A stretch of 64,000 bases of DNA from Aminobacter carboxidus (lineage in GTDB: Bacteria; Pseudomonadota; Alphaproteobacteria; Rhizobiales; Rhizobiaceae). The first letter of the stretch is position 1. Each line of letters opens with the position of its first letter. Shown piece by piece: positions 8,881 through 16,678 of the stretch. The notes beneath the pieces were generated by a model, which did no database searches, had not been told where the DNA came from, and saw nothing but the letters and a program-made list of their open reading frames with translations. The stretch spans positions 186,001 through 250,000 of the forward strand of contig NZ_JACZEP010000004.1 of NCBI RefSeq assembly GCF_014863355.1, written 5' to 3'. A program made the translations under genes and the position numbers.

Positions 8881-10053
8881 TCAGGCGACCGCCTTGACCT
8901 TGCCACCACTCCTGGCGGTGCCGCAGAGGATCAGCTTGTCGGTGTCGGCATAGTCGGAAAGCAGTTCCGAACCCTTCGACGTCACCAGCAGCATGTCCTT
9001 GTTCTGCATGCCATAGCCATAGCCGGTGTCGTAGCAGAGCGGCTCGAAGCCGAGCACCATGTTCTCCTCCAGCGGCGCGTCGCTGCCCGGTTTGCCGAGC
9101 ACCGGCGTCATGCCGAGATAGGGATCTTCGTGCAGGTGCAAGCCGATGCCGTGGCCGACGAACGAGATCGGCGGCAGGTTGAGCCTGGCGAGCTTGGCGA
9201 TGAAGGCATCATAGATCTCGCGGCAGCTGGCGCCCGGCTTCACCTTCTCCATGATCTCATATTTGCACTCGACCAGATGAGCCCAGATTTTGTCGGCCAT
9301 GGGCGGCGCCTCACCGACGATGGCCGTGCGGCAAACGCCGGCCTGGTAGCCGTTGATGACCGAAAAGATCTCGACGCGGCAGACGTCGCCGCGCTTGAGG
9401 ATGCGATCGGACGGGCCGACATTGGGCAGCACCGAGCGCTCGCCGGTGGCGACGATCAGAAGCTTGAAGTGCTCGGCGCCGAGCGAATAGACGTTGCGGG
9501 TCAGGTGGCCGGCAATGTCCATCTCGGAATCGCCGGCATCGACAACGGCCAGCGTGTCGGTGATCGCCTGGTCGGCGATGCGCGACAGCTTGGAGAGCAG
9601 CGCGATTTCTTCCGCCGTCTTGATCTGGCGCAGCCGCGCCAGGATCGGCTCGGCATGCTCGAAGCGGGCGCCAGGCATTGCCGAAATCAGGCGGGCGAAG
9701 TCACCCGCCGGCAGGTAGTCCATCTCGAGGCCGATGCGTGCCTTGCCAAGACCGAGGCCGGAAAGCTGGTCGGCCAGCACCAGCATCGGATCGTCGGAAA
9801 ACTCCGCCCAGATGCGGGCCGGCATGTCGGGCAAGCGGCGCTTGATCGTCGAAGCCTCCATGTCGACACCGAAGATCGCGGTGCGTCCGTCTGCCGTGAC
9901 GATGGTCATTGCATGGCGGTGGCGGATCAGCGGCTGCGACGGCACGACGAAGCCTGCGGTGTAGGCGAAGTTTTCAGGCGAAGAGCAGATGATGGCGTCG
10001 AGCCCATGCTCCGCCATTGCCCTGACCTGCTTCGCTACGATTTCTGCCCGCAT
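8881..10053 (-). CDS. M24-fold hydrolase, creatinase/ectoine-hydrolase-like
   Basis: 390-residue pita-bread-fold protein of the Xaa-Pro peptidase/creatinase family, with an N-terminal creatinase domain (to about residue 140) and a C-terminal M24 domain containing VGHGIGLHLHEDP (His301). Several of the five dinuclear-metal positions appear substituted: RVEIF has Glu228 where the first Asp is expected, GYQAGVCRT has Gly239 at the second, and NKDMLLVT has Lys352 at the last Glu. This resembles creatinase- and DoeA/EutD-type members that cleave non-peptide C-N bonds without metal. ATG at 10053 follows GGAGAGGA. It lies 35 nt after the enolase-superfamily gene, probably in one operon. Peptidase activity is doubtful. 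Confidence 0.8.
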   Translation of the reverse strand: MRAEIVAKQVRAMAEHGLDAIICSSPENFAYTAGFVVPSQPLIRHRHAMTIVTADGRTAIFGVDMEASTIKRRLPDMPARIWAEFSDDPMLVLADQLSGLGLGKARIGLEMDYLPAGDFARLISAMPGARFEHAEPILARLRQIKTAEEIALLSKLSRIADQAITDTLAVVDAGDSEMDIAGHLTRNVYSLGAEHFKLLIVATGERSVLPNVGPSDRILKRGDVCRVEIFSVINGYQAGVCRTAIVGEAPPMADKIWAHLVECKYEIMEKVKPGASCREIYDAFIAKLARLNLPPISFVGHGIGLHLHEDPYLGMTPVLGKPGSDAPLEENMVLGFEPLCYDTGYGYGMQNKDMLLVTSKGSELLSDYADTDKLILCGTARSGGKVKAVA

Positions 10054-10088
10054 GATGTGTTCCTCTCCTTGAGTTTTTTGACCGGCGC

Positions 10089-11249
10089 TCAGTCGCGCAC
10101 GCGGTATTTCTCGACCTTGGCGAGGTCGACATCGATGCCCATGCCTGGACCTGACGGCACGACGACCGCGCCATCGACGACCTGCATCGGCTCGACCAGA
10201 AGGTCGTCCTTGTAGTAGATGCCGCCGACCTGGCCGTGCTGTGCCTCGGCCGGCGTCGAGATCGGGATGACGCAGGACAGCGTCGCCGCCGGCGAGGCAG
10301 CCGCGACCTGGACGTTGGCCAGGTTGCCGATGCCTGTTTCGATCGAGCCATTGACGTTGCAGATAATGCCGGCGGCGCGGCAAACCGCACCGACCTCCAT
10401 GGCCTTGTAGAGACCACCGGCCTTGGTGGTGTAGATCGAGATGATCTGGATGCCGCCGTTCTGGATGATCTGGATAGCGTCGTGGGCATTCCATGCCGAC
10501 TCGTCGGCCATGACGGGCGCGTCGATACGGCGGCCGACCTCGGCGATGCGCTCGATGCCCATCACCGGCTGCTCGACATATTTGAGCCGGTACTTTTCCA
10601 TCTGGCGCACGGTCTGCACCGCCTCGCCCGGCGTCTTGTAGCCTTCGTTGGCGTCGACGCAGATTTCCATAGCCTCGCCGGCGGCCTCGCGGACCGCGGC
10701 GACCATCTTGACGTCGCGCGCCGGATCGACACCGATCTTGACCTTGATCGTCTTAATACCTTCGGCGGCAAGCTTGGCCGCCTCGACCTTGGCCTCCTCG
10801 ATCGCAATCAGGCCGATCGAATGGGTGATGGCGACCTTGTCGCGCGCCTTGCCGCCAAGCAGCGTATGAACGGGAACGTTCAGCCAGCGGCCAGTGAGGT
10901 CATAGGCAGCAAATTCGACCGCCGCCTTGGAATAGGGATAGCCGCGGATGATGGCATCCATGCGGGCATGCAGTTCGGCAAAATTGCCGAGTTCAAGGCC
11001 GATGACGGCGGGCGCCAGATAGGTCTCGATGACACTGCGGGTGATCATGGCAGACTCACCAAAGTAGCGGCCGAACTCGCCGCCCCAGTCCTTGAGCGCC
11101 GGCGCTTCGCCCCAGCCGACACGGCCGTCGCTGTCGGTCATCTTGACCATGACATAGCGGCCGATGACCTCGGTCAGGCCGGCCCATTTGTGCTCTCGCC
11201 GAGTCGGCAGTTGAACAACAAGCGTTTCGATGGACTTGATCGTGGGCAC
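10089..11249 (-). CDS. Enolase-superfamily enzyme, muconate cycloisomerase/mandelate racemase subgroup
   Basis: 386-residue enolase-superfamily protein. It has an N-terminal capping domain and a barrel with the K-x-K base pair in IKVKIG (Lys169, Lys171), metal ligands in VDAN (Asp199), VEQP (Glu226) and ADES (Asp249), and Lys276 in YTTKAGG opposite, the layout of the MLE subgroup (cycloisomerases, dipeptide epimerases, N-succinylamino acid racemases). It abstracts a proton next to a carboxylate. Translation begins at GTG 11249 after GGAAAAGG. It is the first gene downstream of promoter-operator copy B and is followed by the M24 gene. Specific substrate not predictable here. Confidence 0.85.
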   Translation of the reverse strand: MPTIKSIETLVVQLPTRREHKWAGLTEVIGRYVMVKMTDSDGRVGWGEAPALKDWGGEFGRYFGESAMITRSVIETYLAPAVIGLELGNFAELHARMDAIIRGYPYSKAAVEFAAYDLTGRWLNVPVHTLLGGKARDKVAITHSIGLIAIEEAKVEAAKLAAEGIKTIKVKIGVDPARDVKMVAAVREAAGEAMEICVDANEGYKTPGEAVQTVRQMEKYRLKYVEQPVMGIERIAEVGRRIDAPVMADESAWNAHDAIQIIQNGGIQIISIYTTKAGGLYKAMEVGAVCRAAGIICNVNGSIETGIGNLANVQVAAASPAATLSCVIPISTPAEAQHGQVGGIYYKDDLLVEPMQVVDGAVVVPSGPGMGIDVDLAKVEKYRVRD

Positions 11250-11309
11250 GGGTCTCTACCTTTTCCTTGTCACCGCAGAGGCATCGCTGTAGGATGCGAT
11301 CATCTACTG

Positions 11310-11344
11310 TGATCACACTTTATGATCATATTTTTGGATGTCAA
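11310..11344 (-). promoter_or_regulatory. Promoter with TGATCA-N7-TGATCA operator (copy B)
   Basis: TTGACA (11339-11344, minus strand) is followed after exactly 10 nt by TGATCA (11323-11328), seven nt, and TGATCA (11310-11315). The 19-bp core is identical to copy A at 3014-3032 and the distance to TTGACA is the same, although the sequence between them differs, which argues that both elements are conserved for function. It lies about 60 nt before the enolase-superfamily gene. The divergent small gene at 11418 starts on the other side. Confidence 0.75.
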
Positions 11345-11417
11345 GCGACCCGGGGATCGAATTTGCAAGCCGGACGAAGCGGTGACCGGGCACGGCGGCA
11401 AGACATGGAGGAAAAAG

Positions 11418-11726
11418 ATGATTGTCGAAGCGACCAACTACTTCGCCAGGGAGGGGCAGGCAGACGAGGTTCTGAAGCAACGCCGCAAGGCGACGGAGAT
11501 CAGGCGACAGCTCGGCCTGGAGCCCGGCCGCATCCTTGTGCGGATGGAGGGAAGCGGGCCCGATGTCAGCTGGGAATGCGACTTCGTCTCAAGGGAAGCC
11601 TATGACAGCGACCGCGCCGCACGGGCCTCCTCGCCCGACTTCGAAGCCGCGCGCAAACAGATGCACACATTGCTCGACAAGTTCGAGCGGCATGTCAGCG
11701 TCGAGGATACGCCGACACCGCGTTGA
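11418..11726 (+). CDS. Small uncharacterised protein, divergent from the catabolic operon
   Basis: 102-residue protein beginning MIVEATNYFAREGQADEVL, with no signal peptide or membrane segment. The pattern of an N-terminal strand followed by a helix, a central strand with WECDFVSREAYDSD, and a charged C-terminal helix resembles small dimeric alpha-beta-barrel proteins (ABM/NIPSNAP type), but I cannot assign it firmly. The ATG at 11418 follows GGAGGAAAAAG, a strong ribosome site; an upstream in-frame extension to 11322 has none. It is transcribed away from the enolase-superfamily operon, with operator B between them, so it may belong to the same regulon. Confidence 0.7.
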   Translation: MIVEATNYFAREGQADEVLKQRRKATEIRRQLGLEPGRILVRMEGSGPDVSWECDFVSREAYDSDRAARASSPDFEAARKQMHTLLDKFERHVSVEDTPTPR

Positions 11727-11845
11727 ACACGCGACCGCCCCCCGGATGGCGCGAAAAAAGGCGGCAGACCAGACGTCAGCGGTCTGTGGCAGGGGGTGAG
11801 CAAAGCCTTTGGCTCGGCTCGCTGGCATGACATGTTGCAAGAAAA

Positions 11846-11922
11846 TGGCGCGCCCGAAAGGATTCGAACCTCTGACCCCCAGATTCGTAGTCTGGTGCTC
11901 TATCCAGCTGAGCTACGGGCGC
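11846..11922 (-). tRNA. tRNA-Arg (anticodon ACG), copy 1
   Basis: 77-nt tRNA on the minus strand with a 7-bp acceptor stem GCGCCCG/CGGGCGC, anticodon arm CCAGA-CTACGAA-TCTGG (ACG, read as ICG after deamination), GGTTCGAATCC T-arm and an encoded CCA (11846-11848). Its sequence is identical to the copy at 14118-14194. Confidence 0.97.
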
Positions 11923-12019
11923 GCGACGGGCCATTAAAGAAACGGCCGGGAAGCTCCGGTCAATCGACCGCAGCGACCGGCGCTAACTAGCCGCTGACTT
12001 GGCGAATTGCAAGCCGCCG
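11923..12019. repeat. 5' flank of tRNA-Arg copy 1, related to the flank of copy 2
   Basis: The sequence upstream of this tRNA shares blocks such as CGGTCAATCGAC, GCAGCGACCGGCGCTA and GCAAGCCGCCG, in the same order, with 14195-14288 upstream of the second tRNA-Arg, with point and length differences. It probably carries the tRNA promoter (TTGCAA, 16 nt, CTAGTT on the minus strand). From here to 12314 I see no further gene; the stretch is mostly unassigned sequence leading to the AstE-like gene. Confidence 0.65.
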
Positions 12020-12314
12020 TCTTCAAACTTTTATGGGAAAACCTGCCGGCGGCCCGCGACGCCACAGAGGCAAGGCGGCAAAATCCACTGCCGACCGGTC
12101 TATTGCCACAGCGGCCGCAAGCCGACCCATGCTGGAGTTTGAGACGTTGGCTGCTGCCTTGGCAGCCTACTGCCACGCGTTGCGAAACCAAGCAGACTGG
12201 GCGGCTCCCAGAGAAGATCGGCGATGACGCCACGGCACTTGAAGTTGTGCGCGATTGCAATCGGCGTGTATGCTGTGCCCGCAACGTCGCTTTTCTCACG
12301 ACAAAGGCCTCGCC

Positions 12315-13520
12315 ATGTCACACAAGCCCACAGAAAGCCTCGATCGCCGCGATTTCATGATCGCTTCCATTGCCACGGTCGGCGCATCGGCTGCGCTGGC
12401 TGCCCATGTTGGCAAGGCAAGCGCCCAAGACGCCGCGGCCCCTTCTGCCGACGCCGCAGCGGGGGCGCCATCGGCAACGGTCTATACCGGCGATGTGATC
12501 GAGGGGAAGAAAGTCGTCAGCGCGCTCGACGTCAACGATCTTGAACCCGGCAAGAAGCACCTGTTGTACTTTCAGGGCGTACGGATGCCGACCGGACAGT
12601 ACTGGTATGTCTCCGTGACTGTCGCCAGGGGGGCCAAGCCCGGCAAGCGCGTCGTTCTGACCAGTGGCGTGCATGGCGACGAGATGAGCTCCGTGCATAC
12701 GGTCCACAGCGTGATGAATCAGCTCGATCCGGCCGAGATGTCGGGCACGGTGATGGCGGTCACTGACGTGTCCCGCCCGGCGATCGAAGGCATGCAACGC
12801 AGGTGGCCCAATTTTGGCAGGGGCAACGACCTGATCGACATGAACAGGGAATGGCCCGGCGACGAGAACGGCGCCACCGCCCCCAGCCGGCATGCCGGGC
12901 TGCTGTTCAACCGTCTGCTGCGGCCAAACGCCGATGCCGCGATCGACTTCCACACCGGCACGACCGGGTTCGACGTCACCGCGTTCAACATCGGCGGCAC
13001 GGATGTGCCCGAGATCAAGGCGATGCTGGAACTTTATCCGGTTGGCCAGATCTTCGACAGTCATGTCTATCCCGGCGTGCTGCACAACGCCTTCGTCGAC
13101 GCCGGCATTCCGGCCTTTTGCCCGGAGATCGGTGCTGCGCGCGTGCTGGACCTCGAGATGATCTCGCTGTTCGTCGAAGGGACGATGAACGTGCTCAAGC
13201 ATCATGGCATCGTGGCCGGACGGATGGGACGCACAGGCAAGGACGTGACCGTCTTTGTCGGCAACAGCGCATTCCCGATCCTGGCAACCCATGGCGGGCT
13301 GGTCGAGCATCTGGTCAAGCTCAACGACAAGGTCGAAGCCGGACAGAAGGTAGCCGTCCAGCGCAACAGCTTCGGCGAAGTGGTTGCGGAATATACAAGC
13401 GCCGTGGCGGGAGAAGTGACGGGCCAGCGCAGCGACGCGATGTCCGAGCCGGGCAACCCGCTGGCGTTCATCCTTTTCAATAAGGCGCCGCCGGAGGGCG
13501 TGGAAGCCTATCCCGAGTAA
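12315..13520 (+). CDS. Tat-exported succinylglutamate desuccinylase/aspartoacylase (AstE/M14) family protein
   Basis: 401-residue protein with a twin-arginine signal (DRRDFMIASIATVG, then a hydrophobic stretch and ASAQD cleavage region), so probably periplasmic. The mature part is an AstE/aspartoacylase-type zinc hydrolase: SGVHGDEMSSVHTV carries the H-x-x-E zinc pair, DLIDMNREWPG the substrate-binding Asn-Arg, and DAAIDFHTGTTG the third zinc His. Family members remove acyl groups from N-acyl amino acids. A C-terminal barrel-like part (VKLNDKVEAGQKVA) is present. It stands alone between two tRNA-Arg genes. Export of an AstE-type enzyme is uncommon; the start fits the Tat motif. Confidence 0.85.
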   Translation: MSHKPTESLDRRDFMIASIATVGASAALAAHVGKASAQDAAAPSADAAAGAPSATVYTGDVIEGKKVVSALDVNDLEPGKKHLLYFQGVRMPTGQYWYVSVTVARGAKPGKRVVLTSGVHGDEMSSVHTVHSVMNQLDPAEMSGTVMAVTDVSRPAIEGMQRRWPNFGRGNDLIDMNREWPGDENGATAPSRHAGLLFNRLLRPNADAAIDFHTGTTGFDVTAFNIGGTDVPEIKAMLELYPVGQIFDSHVYPGVLHNAFVDAGIPAFCPEIGAARVLDLEMISLFVEGTMNVLKHHGIVAGRMGRTGKDVTVFVGNSAFPILATHGGLVEHLVKLNDKVEAGQKVAVQRNSFGEVVAEYTSAVAGEVTGQRSDAMSEPGNPLAFILFNKAPPEGVEAYPE

Positions 13521-13561
13521 AGCGCTCAGGCCTCAAATACGCAAAGGCCGACCACCATCAA

Positions 13562-13800
13562 CTATGCCGGTTCCGGTGCACTGCGCTGGCATTGCTCCGA
13601 CACATCAAGGGCGCGGAACTGCTGACGCATATCCGTGACGAAGGCCCGGACGCGGGCGGTGCAGCGGAAGTCGCGATGTCATGCCTGGTCAGGCTCGCGA
13701 CCTGGTCGGACGCGACGACCTCCAATTCGATATCCGGATGCCGCGCTGCAAAATCGGCCATCATCGGCATCAGCACATAACTGGCCAGCAAGGAGGGCGC
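13562..13800 (-). pseudogene. LysR-type regulator remnant with internal deletion
   Basis: In one minus frame near 13800-13680 the translation SLLASYVLMPMMADFAARHP and DIELEVVASDQVASLTRHDIA matches the start of a LysR effector-binding domain. In the adjacent frame it continues directly as RDFRCTARVRAFVTDMRQQF to the TAG at 13562-13564, a typical LysR C-terminus. About 100 central residues and the whole DNA-binding domain are missing and the frame is shifted, so this is a decayed fragment. It abuts, in opposite orientation, a metallo-beta-lactamase-fold fragment. Confidence 0.7.
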
Positions 13801-14031
13801 GGACGGGACTACTGGACCTCCGAGGACAACTTCAGCAGCGCCCCGGCCGCTGGCCAGTTTTCCTGGACCTCGACCTTCGACGCCAACCCGGCACGGGCAG
13901 CCCAGTCCCGCCAGGCCATGTTCCGCGAGGTCGCGGCCGACCGCATTCCTGTGCTGGGCATGCATCTTCCATTTCCCGGCGCTGGCACGGTTGTGGAAAA
14001 GGGAGACGGCTACGAGTTGGTAGCCCTGTAA
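13801..14031 (+). pseudogene. Metallo-beta-lactamase-fold hydrolase remnant
   Basis: The translation GRDYWTSEDNFSSAPAAGQF runs directly into DANPARAAQSRQAMFREVAA, then DRIPVLGMHLPFPGAGTV and a proper stop at 14029-14031. In intact proteins of this family the first segment (middle of the protein) and the second (C-terminal end with the GxHLPFPG metal motif) are separated by roughly 100 residues containing PGHTPGH, which is absent here. The N-terminal HxHxDH half is also missing. This is a 5'-truncated, internally deleted gene. Confidence 0.7.
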
Positions 14032-14117
14032 CAACTAACCCTGCGAGCCCTGCGGCTCAACACGCGGACCGAAGCGCGCCCACGGACACCCAGTTCGTTC
14101 AAATACAGAGGAGAAAA

Positions 14118-14194
14118 TGGCGCGCCCGAAAGGATTCGAACCTCTGACCCCCAGATTCGTAGTCTGGTGCTCTATCCAGCTGAGCTACGGGCGC
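14118..14194 (-). tRNA. tRNA-Arg (anticodon ACG), copy 2
   Basis: Identical in all 77 nt, including the encoded CCA (14118-14120), to the tRNA-Arg at 11846-11922 and in the same orientation 2.27 kb away. Anticodon loop CTACGAA gives ACG. Confidence 0.97.
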
Positions 14195-14288
14195 GCAACA
14201 GGCCAAGTGAATGGCCAACACGCTGCGGTCAATCGACTGCAGCGACCGGCGCTACCTAACGGCTCGAATTGTGAAATGCAAGCCGCCG
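14195..14288. repeat. 5' flank of tRNA-Arg copy 2, related to the flank of copy 1
   Basis: Shares ordered blocks CGGTCAATCGAC, GCAGCGACCGGCGCTA and GCAAGCCGCCG with 11923-12019. The homology extends beyond the tRNA itself, so the pair arose by duplication of a tRNA plus promoter segment and not by convergence of tRNA sequence alone. Confidence 0.65.
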
Positions 14289-14306
14289 CCGGCAAAGTTT
14301 TTTTGA

Positions 14307-15794
14307 TCAGGCCGGCCGGCGCATGCCCTGACGCGCCTCATCGAGGCGAACCGGCTGGTCGGGGATGGTGACGGCGAACACCGTTCGGCCGCCCGCACTC
14401 TCGACGAGCTCTAGCTGCCCGCCATGGGCACGCACCAGTTCGTAGGCGATGGCGAGGCCAAGGCCGGTGCCGCCGCTGCGGGCGGACCCACGGAATGCAG
14501 CAAACAGGTTCTCGCGCGCCTTTTGCGGCAGGCCGGGGCCGGTATCGGCAACGAGGATGCGGCTGACGCTGCCCTCGCGCTCGGCATAGACGGTCAGGCG
14601 ATTGACGATGGCGCTGTCGGCGGCACCGGCCATCGCCTGCACTGCGTTGCGGCACAGATTGGTCAGCACTCTGAACAGCTGGTCTGGATCGGCCTCGATC
14701 TCGAATTCGGTGTCGACGGCATTGAAGAACTCGATGCCCGATTCGGGCTCGAGACCGAGCAGGCCATGCACGTCGTCGACAAGCTGGCTGAGCCGCAGGC
14801 GCCGGCGCGCCGGTGCCGGCTCCTGGGCGCGGCCATAAGACAGAACGTTCTCCGAATAGGCGACGGCGCGGTCGAGCGTGCGCAGCAACTTCGGCGCGAA
14901 TGCCTGCACGGCTGGATCCTTGACCATGCGCAGGCGGTCGGACATCAGCTGGGCCGACGCCAGGATGTTGCGCATGTCGTGGTTGATCTTGGACACGGCC
15001 AGGCCGAGGTCGGCGAGATGCTTCTGCTCGTGCAGCATGCGTTGCAGGTGCGTCTGCATCGCTGCCAGCTCGCGCTCGGCGAGGCCGATCTCGTCCGAGC
15101 GGGCCTCGGGAACGATGACGCCGGCGGGATTGTCGGGCGCATCGGAAAAGGTCAGCATCGAGCGCGTCATGGTACGGATCGGCTTGATCATGATGCGGTC
15201 GATGGCGGCATAGACAAGGGCCGCGGTGAACAGCGAGATCAGGAGCGAGACGAAGACGATGTAGCGCGCATTGGCGAGCATGGCGCGATGCAGCCGGTAG
15301 TCAGGGATGACGAGCTCGAACTCCTTGGCACTCTCGCCGACCCTGCCGTAGACTCGCAGCATGCGATTGCCGCCAAACAGCAGCGTGTTGATGGCATCAG
15401 GCATCGAGTCCAGCACGCCTTCCTTGGCGATGTCGATATGCTCGTCGACCTCGGGCGGCATGTCGGCGACGACCAGCAGGCGGGACACGCCGCCGTCGCG
15501 CACGGCAATTGCCTTGGCGCCGATCGCCGCCAGCACGTCGTTCTGCGCTGCGCGGGAAAGCGTGGTCGGGTCGCCCTGCACCAGAATCGTGGCGACCGCA
15601 GCGGCAGTGGCCAGACGCTCCTCGAGCCAGCGAATACGGAAGCTTGCCACCGAGGGCAGGAAGAACAGCACCTCAGCGAAGAGTACGAAAGCGATGGTCA
15701 GCAGCAGCAGCTTGGCCGACAGGCCGCGCGAAAGCGGAACCGAACGGTCCGCCTGTTTTCCGGGAAATACACCGGTATCGGCTGCTTCAGTCAT
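14307..15794 (-). CDS. Orphan sensor histidine kinase
   Basis: 495-residue membrane histidine kinase. Two membrane segments (about residues 28-50 and 177-199) enclose a periplasmic sensor region; a HAMP linker follows (MIKPIRTMTRSM), then a dimerisation helix pair with H-box SKINHDMRN (His272), an HATPase domain with N-box NLCRNAVQAM, G1 DTGPGLP and G2 GGTGLGLAI. The H-box reads NHDMRN where most kinases have HELRTP, placing it in the HisKA-variant group that often works in unusual phosphorelays. No response regulator gene is adjacent. The ligand is unknown. Divergent from rpmH. Confidence 0.88.
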   Translation of the reverse strand: MTEAADTGVFPGKQADRSVPLSRGLSAKLLLLTIAFVLFAEVLFFLPSVASFRIRWLEERLATAAAVATILVQGDPTTLSRAAQNDVLAAIGAKAIAVRDGGVSRLLVVADMPPEVDEHIDIAKEGVLDSMPDAINTLLFGGNRMLRVYGRVGESAKEFELVIPDYRLHRAMLANARYIVFVSLLISLFTAALVYAAIDRIMIKPIRTMTRSMLTFSDAPDNPAGVIVPEARSDEIGLAERELAAMQTHLQRMLHEQKHLADLGLAVSKINHDMRNILASAQLMSDRLRMVKDPAVQAFAPKLLRTLDRAVAYSENVLSYGRAQEPAPARRRLRLSQLVDDVHGLLGLEPESGIEFFNAVDTEFEIEADPDQLFRVLTNLCRNAVQAMAGAADSAIVNRLTVYAEREGSVSRILVADTGPGLPQKARENLFAAFRGSARSGGTGLGLAIAYELVRAHGGQLELVESAGGRTVFAVTIPDQPVRLDEARQGMRRPA

Positions 15795-15999
15795 GCTGTT
15801 CTTTGCTGCGAGGCCAGTGCGGGAATGATGCGCTTCGGGCTAAAATGAGTACGAACTGCCTTGCGTCCCCTTTATTGCAAAGATAGGCGATCGCAGCGCA
15901 GTTGCAAATTCCGCACTGCAAAATGTCCGGACCTACGCGCTGTCCCCTGTCTTCTGCTGACAGTGCGAATCAACCTTTGGTGGCGCTGGCACGGGCGGA

Positions 16000-16028
16000 T
16001 TGACTTCGCGGGACCTTCTTTCTATAAG
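16000..16028 (+). promoter_or_regulatory. Promoter of rpmH-rnpA-yidC
   Basis: TTGACT (16000-16005), a 17-nt spacer and TATAAG (16023-16028) form a near-consensus housekeeping promoter, leaving a leader of about 115 nt before rpmH. It lies in the 355-nt gap between the histidine kinase (15794) and rpmH (16150); I see no gene in the rest of that gap. Confidence 0.7.
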
Positions 16029-16149
16029 CCCGCACACGCTCGGGACCCGCTTCCGTCGCGGTTTTTGATCGCGTCGAGGCAAGCCGAGCCAAGCTCCTGT
16101 TACAGTGTGACAGAATCAAGAAGGGCCGCACCCCGCGGTATAAAAACAA

Positions 16150-16284
16150 ATGAAGCGTACCTATCAGCCGTCCAAACTCGTCCGTAAGCGCCGTCATGGT
16201 TTCCGTGCTCGCATGGCAACCAAGGGCGGTCGTGGCGTCGTCGCAGCTCGCCGCAACCGCGGCCGCAAGCGGCTTTCCGCCTAA
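16150..16284 (+). CDS. rpmH: 50S ribosomal protein L34
   Basis: 44 residues, beginning [20 protein letters not shown] and ending GRKRLSA, the conserved L34 sequence of the large ribosomal subunit, rich in Arg and Lys. Normal length for the family. First gene of the rpmH-rnpA-yidC cluster and 16 nt before rnpA. Confidence 0.98.
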   Translation: MKRTYQPSKLVRKRRHGFRARMATKGGRGVVAARRNRGRKRLSA

Positions 16285-16300
16285 GCCATAGGCGGGAACC

Positions 16301-16669
16301 TTGCCCGCTGACGGCAAGCCAGAGGGGTCTGCTCCGCATGGTCGCGGCCCCGAGCGGCTTCTGAAAAGAAAACAGTTTCTGGCCGTCCGCCGCGGTGACA
16401 AGCGGCGCGGGCGGTTTTTTCTCGTCGAGGTTCTGGATCGCGACGACAGTGCGGGGCCGCGCGTCGGCTATACCGTCACCAAGAAGGTCGGCAACGCGGT
16501 TGTCCGCAATCGCGTCAAGCGGCGCCTCAGGGAAGCCGTTCGTACACATGCCGCAGGTGACATGGCCGCCGGCAAAGACTATGTGATCGTCGGGCGCGAA
16601 GACGTGCTCACCGCCCCCTTCGGCCAGATCACGGCCGAACTTTCTCGGCGCATTCGCGGAACGCGATAA
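16301..16669 (+). CDS. rnpA: Ribonuclease P protein component
   Basis: About 122 residues. RnpA assists the RNase P RNA in 5' processing of tRNA. The family motif [24 protein letters not shown] (split here as [14 protein letters not shown] and [10 protein letters not shown]) is intact. No ATG exists in frame between the upstream stop and the conserved region, so translation must begin at a non-ATG codon; TTG at 16301 gives PADGKPE, as seen in other rhizobial RnpA starts. Lies between rpmH and yidC. Confidence 0.93.
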   Translation: MPADGKPEGSAPHGRGPERLLKRKQFLAVRRGDKRRGRFFLVEVLDRDDSAGPRVGYTVTKKVGNAVVRNRVKRRLREAVRTHAAGDMAAGKDYVIVGREDVLTAPFGQITAELSRRIRGTR

Positions 16670-16678
16670 GGGCTTTCG

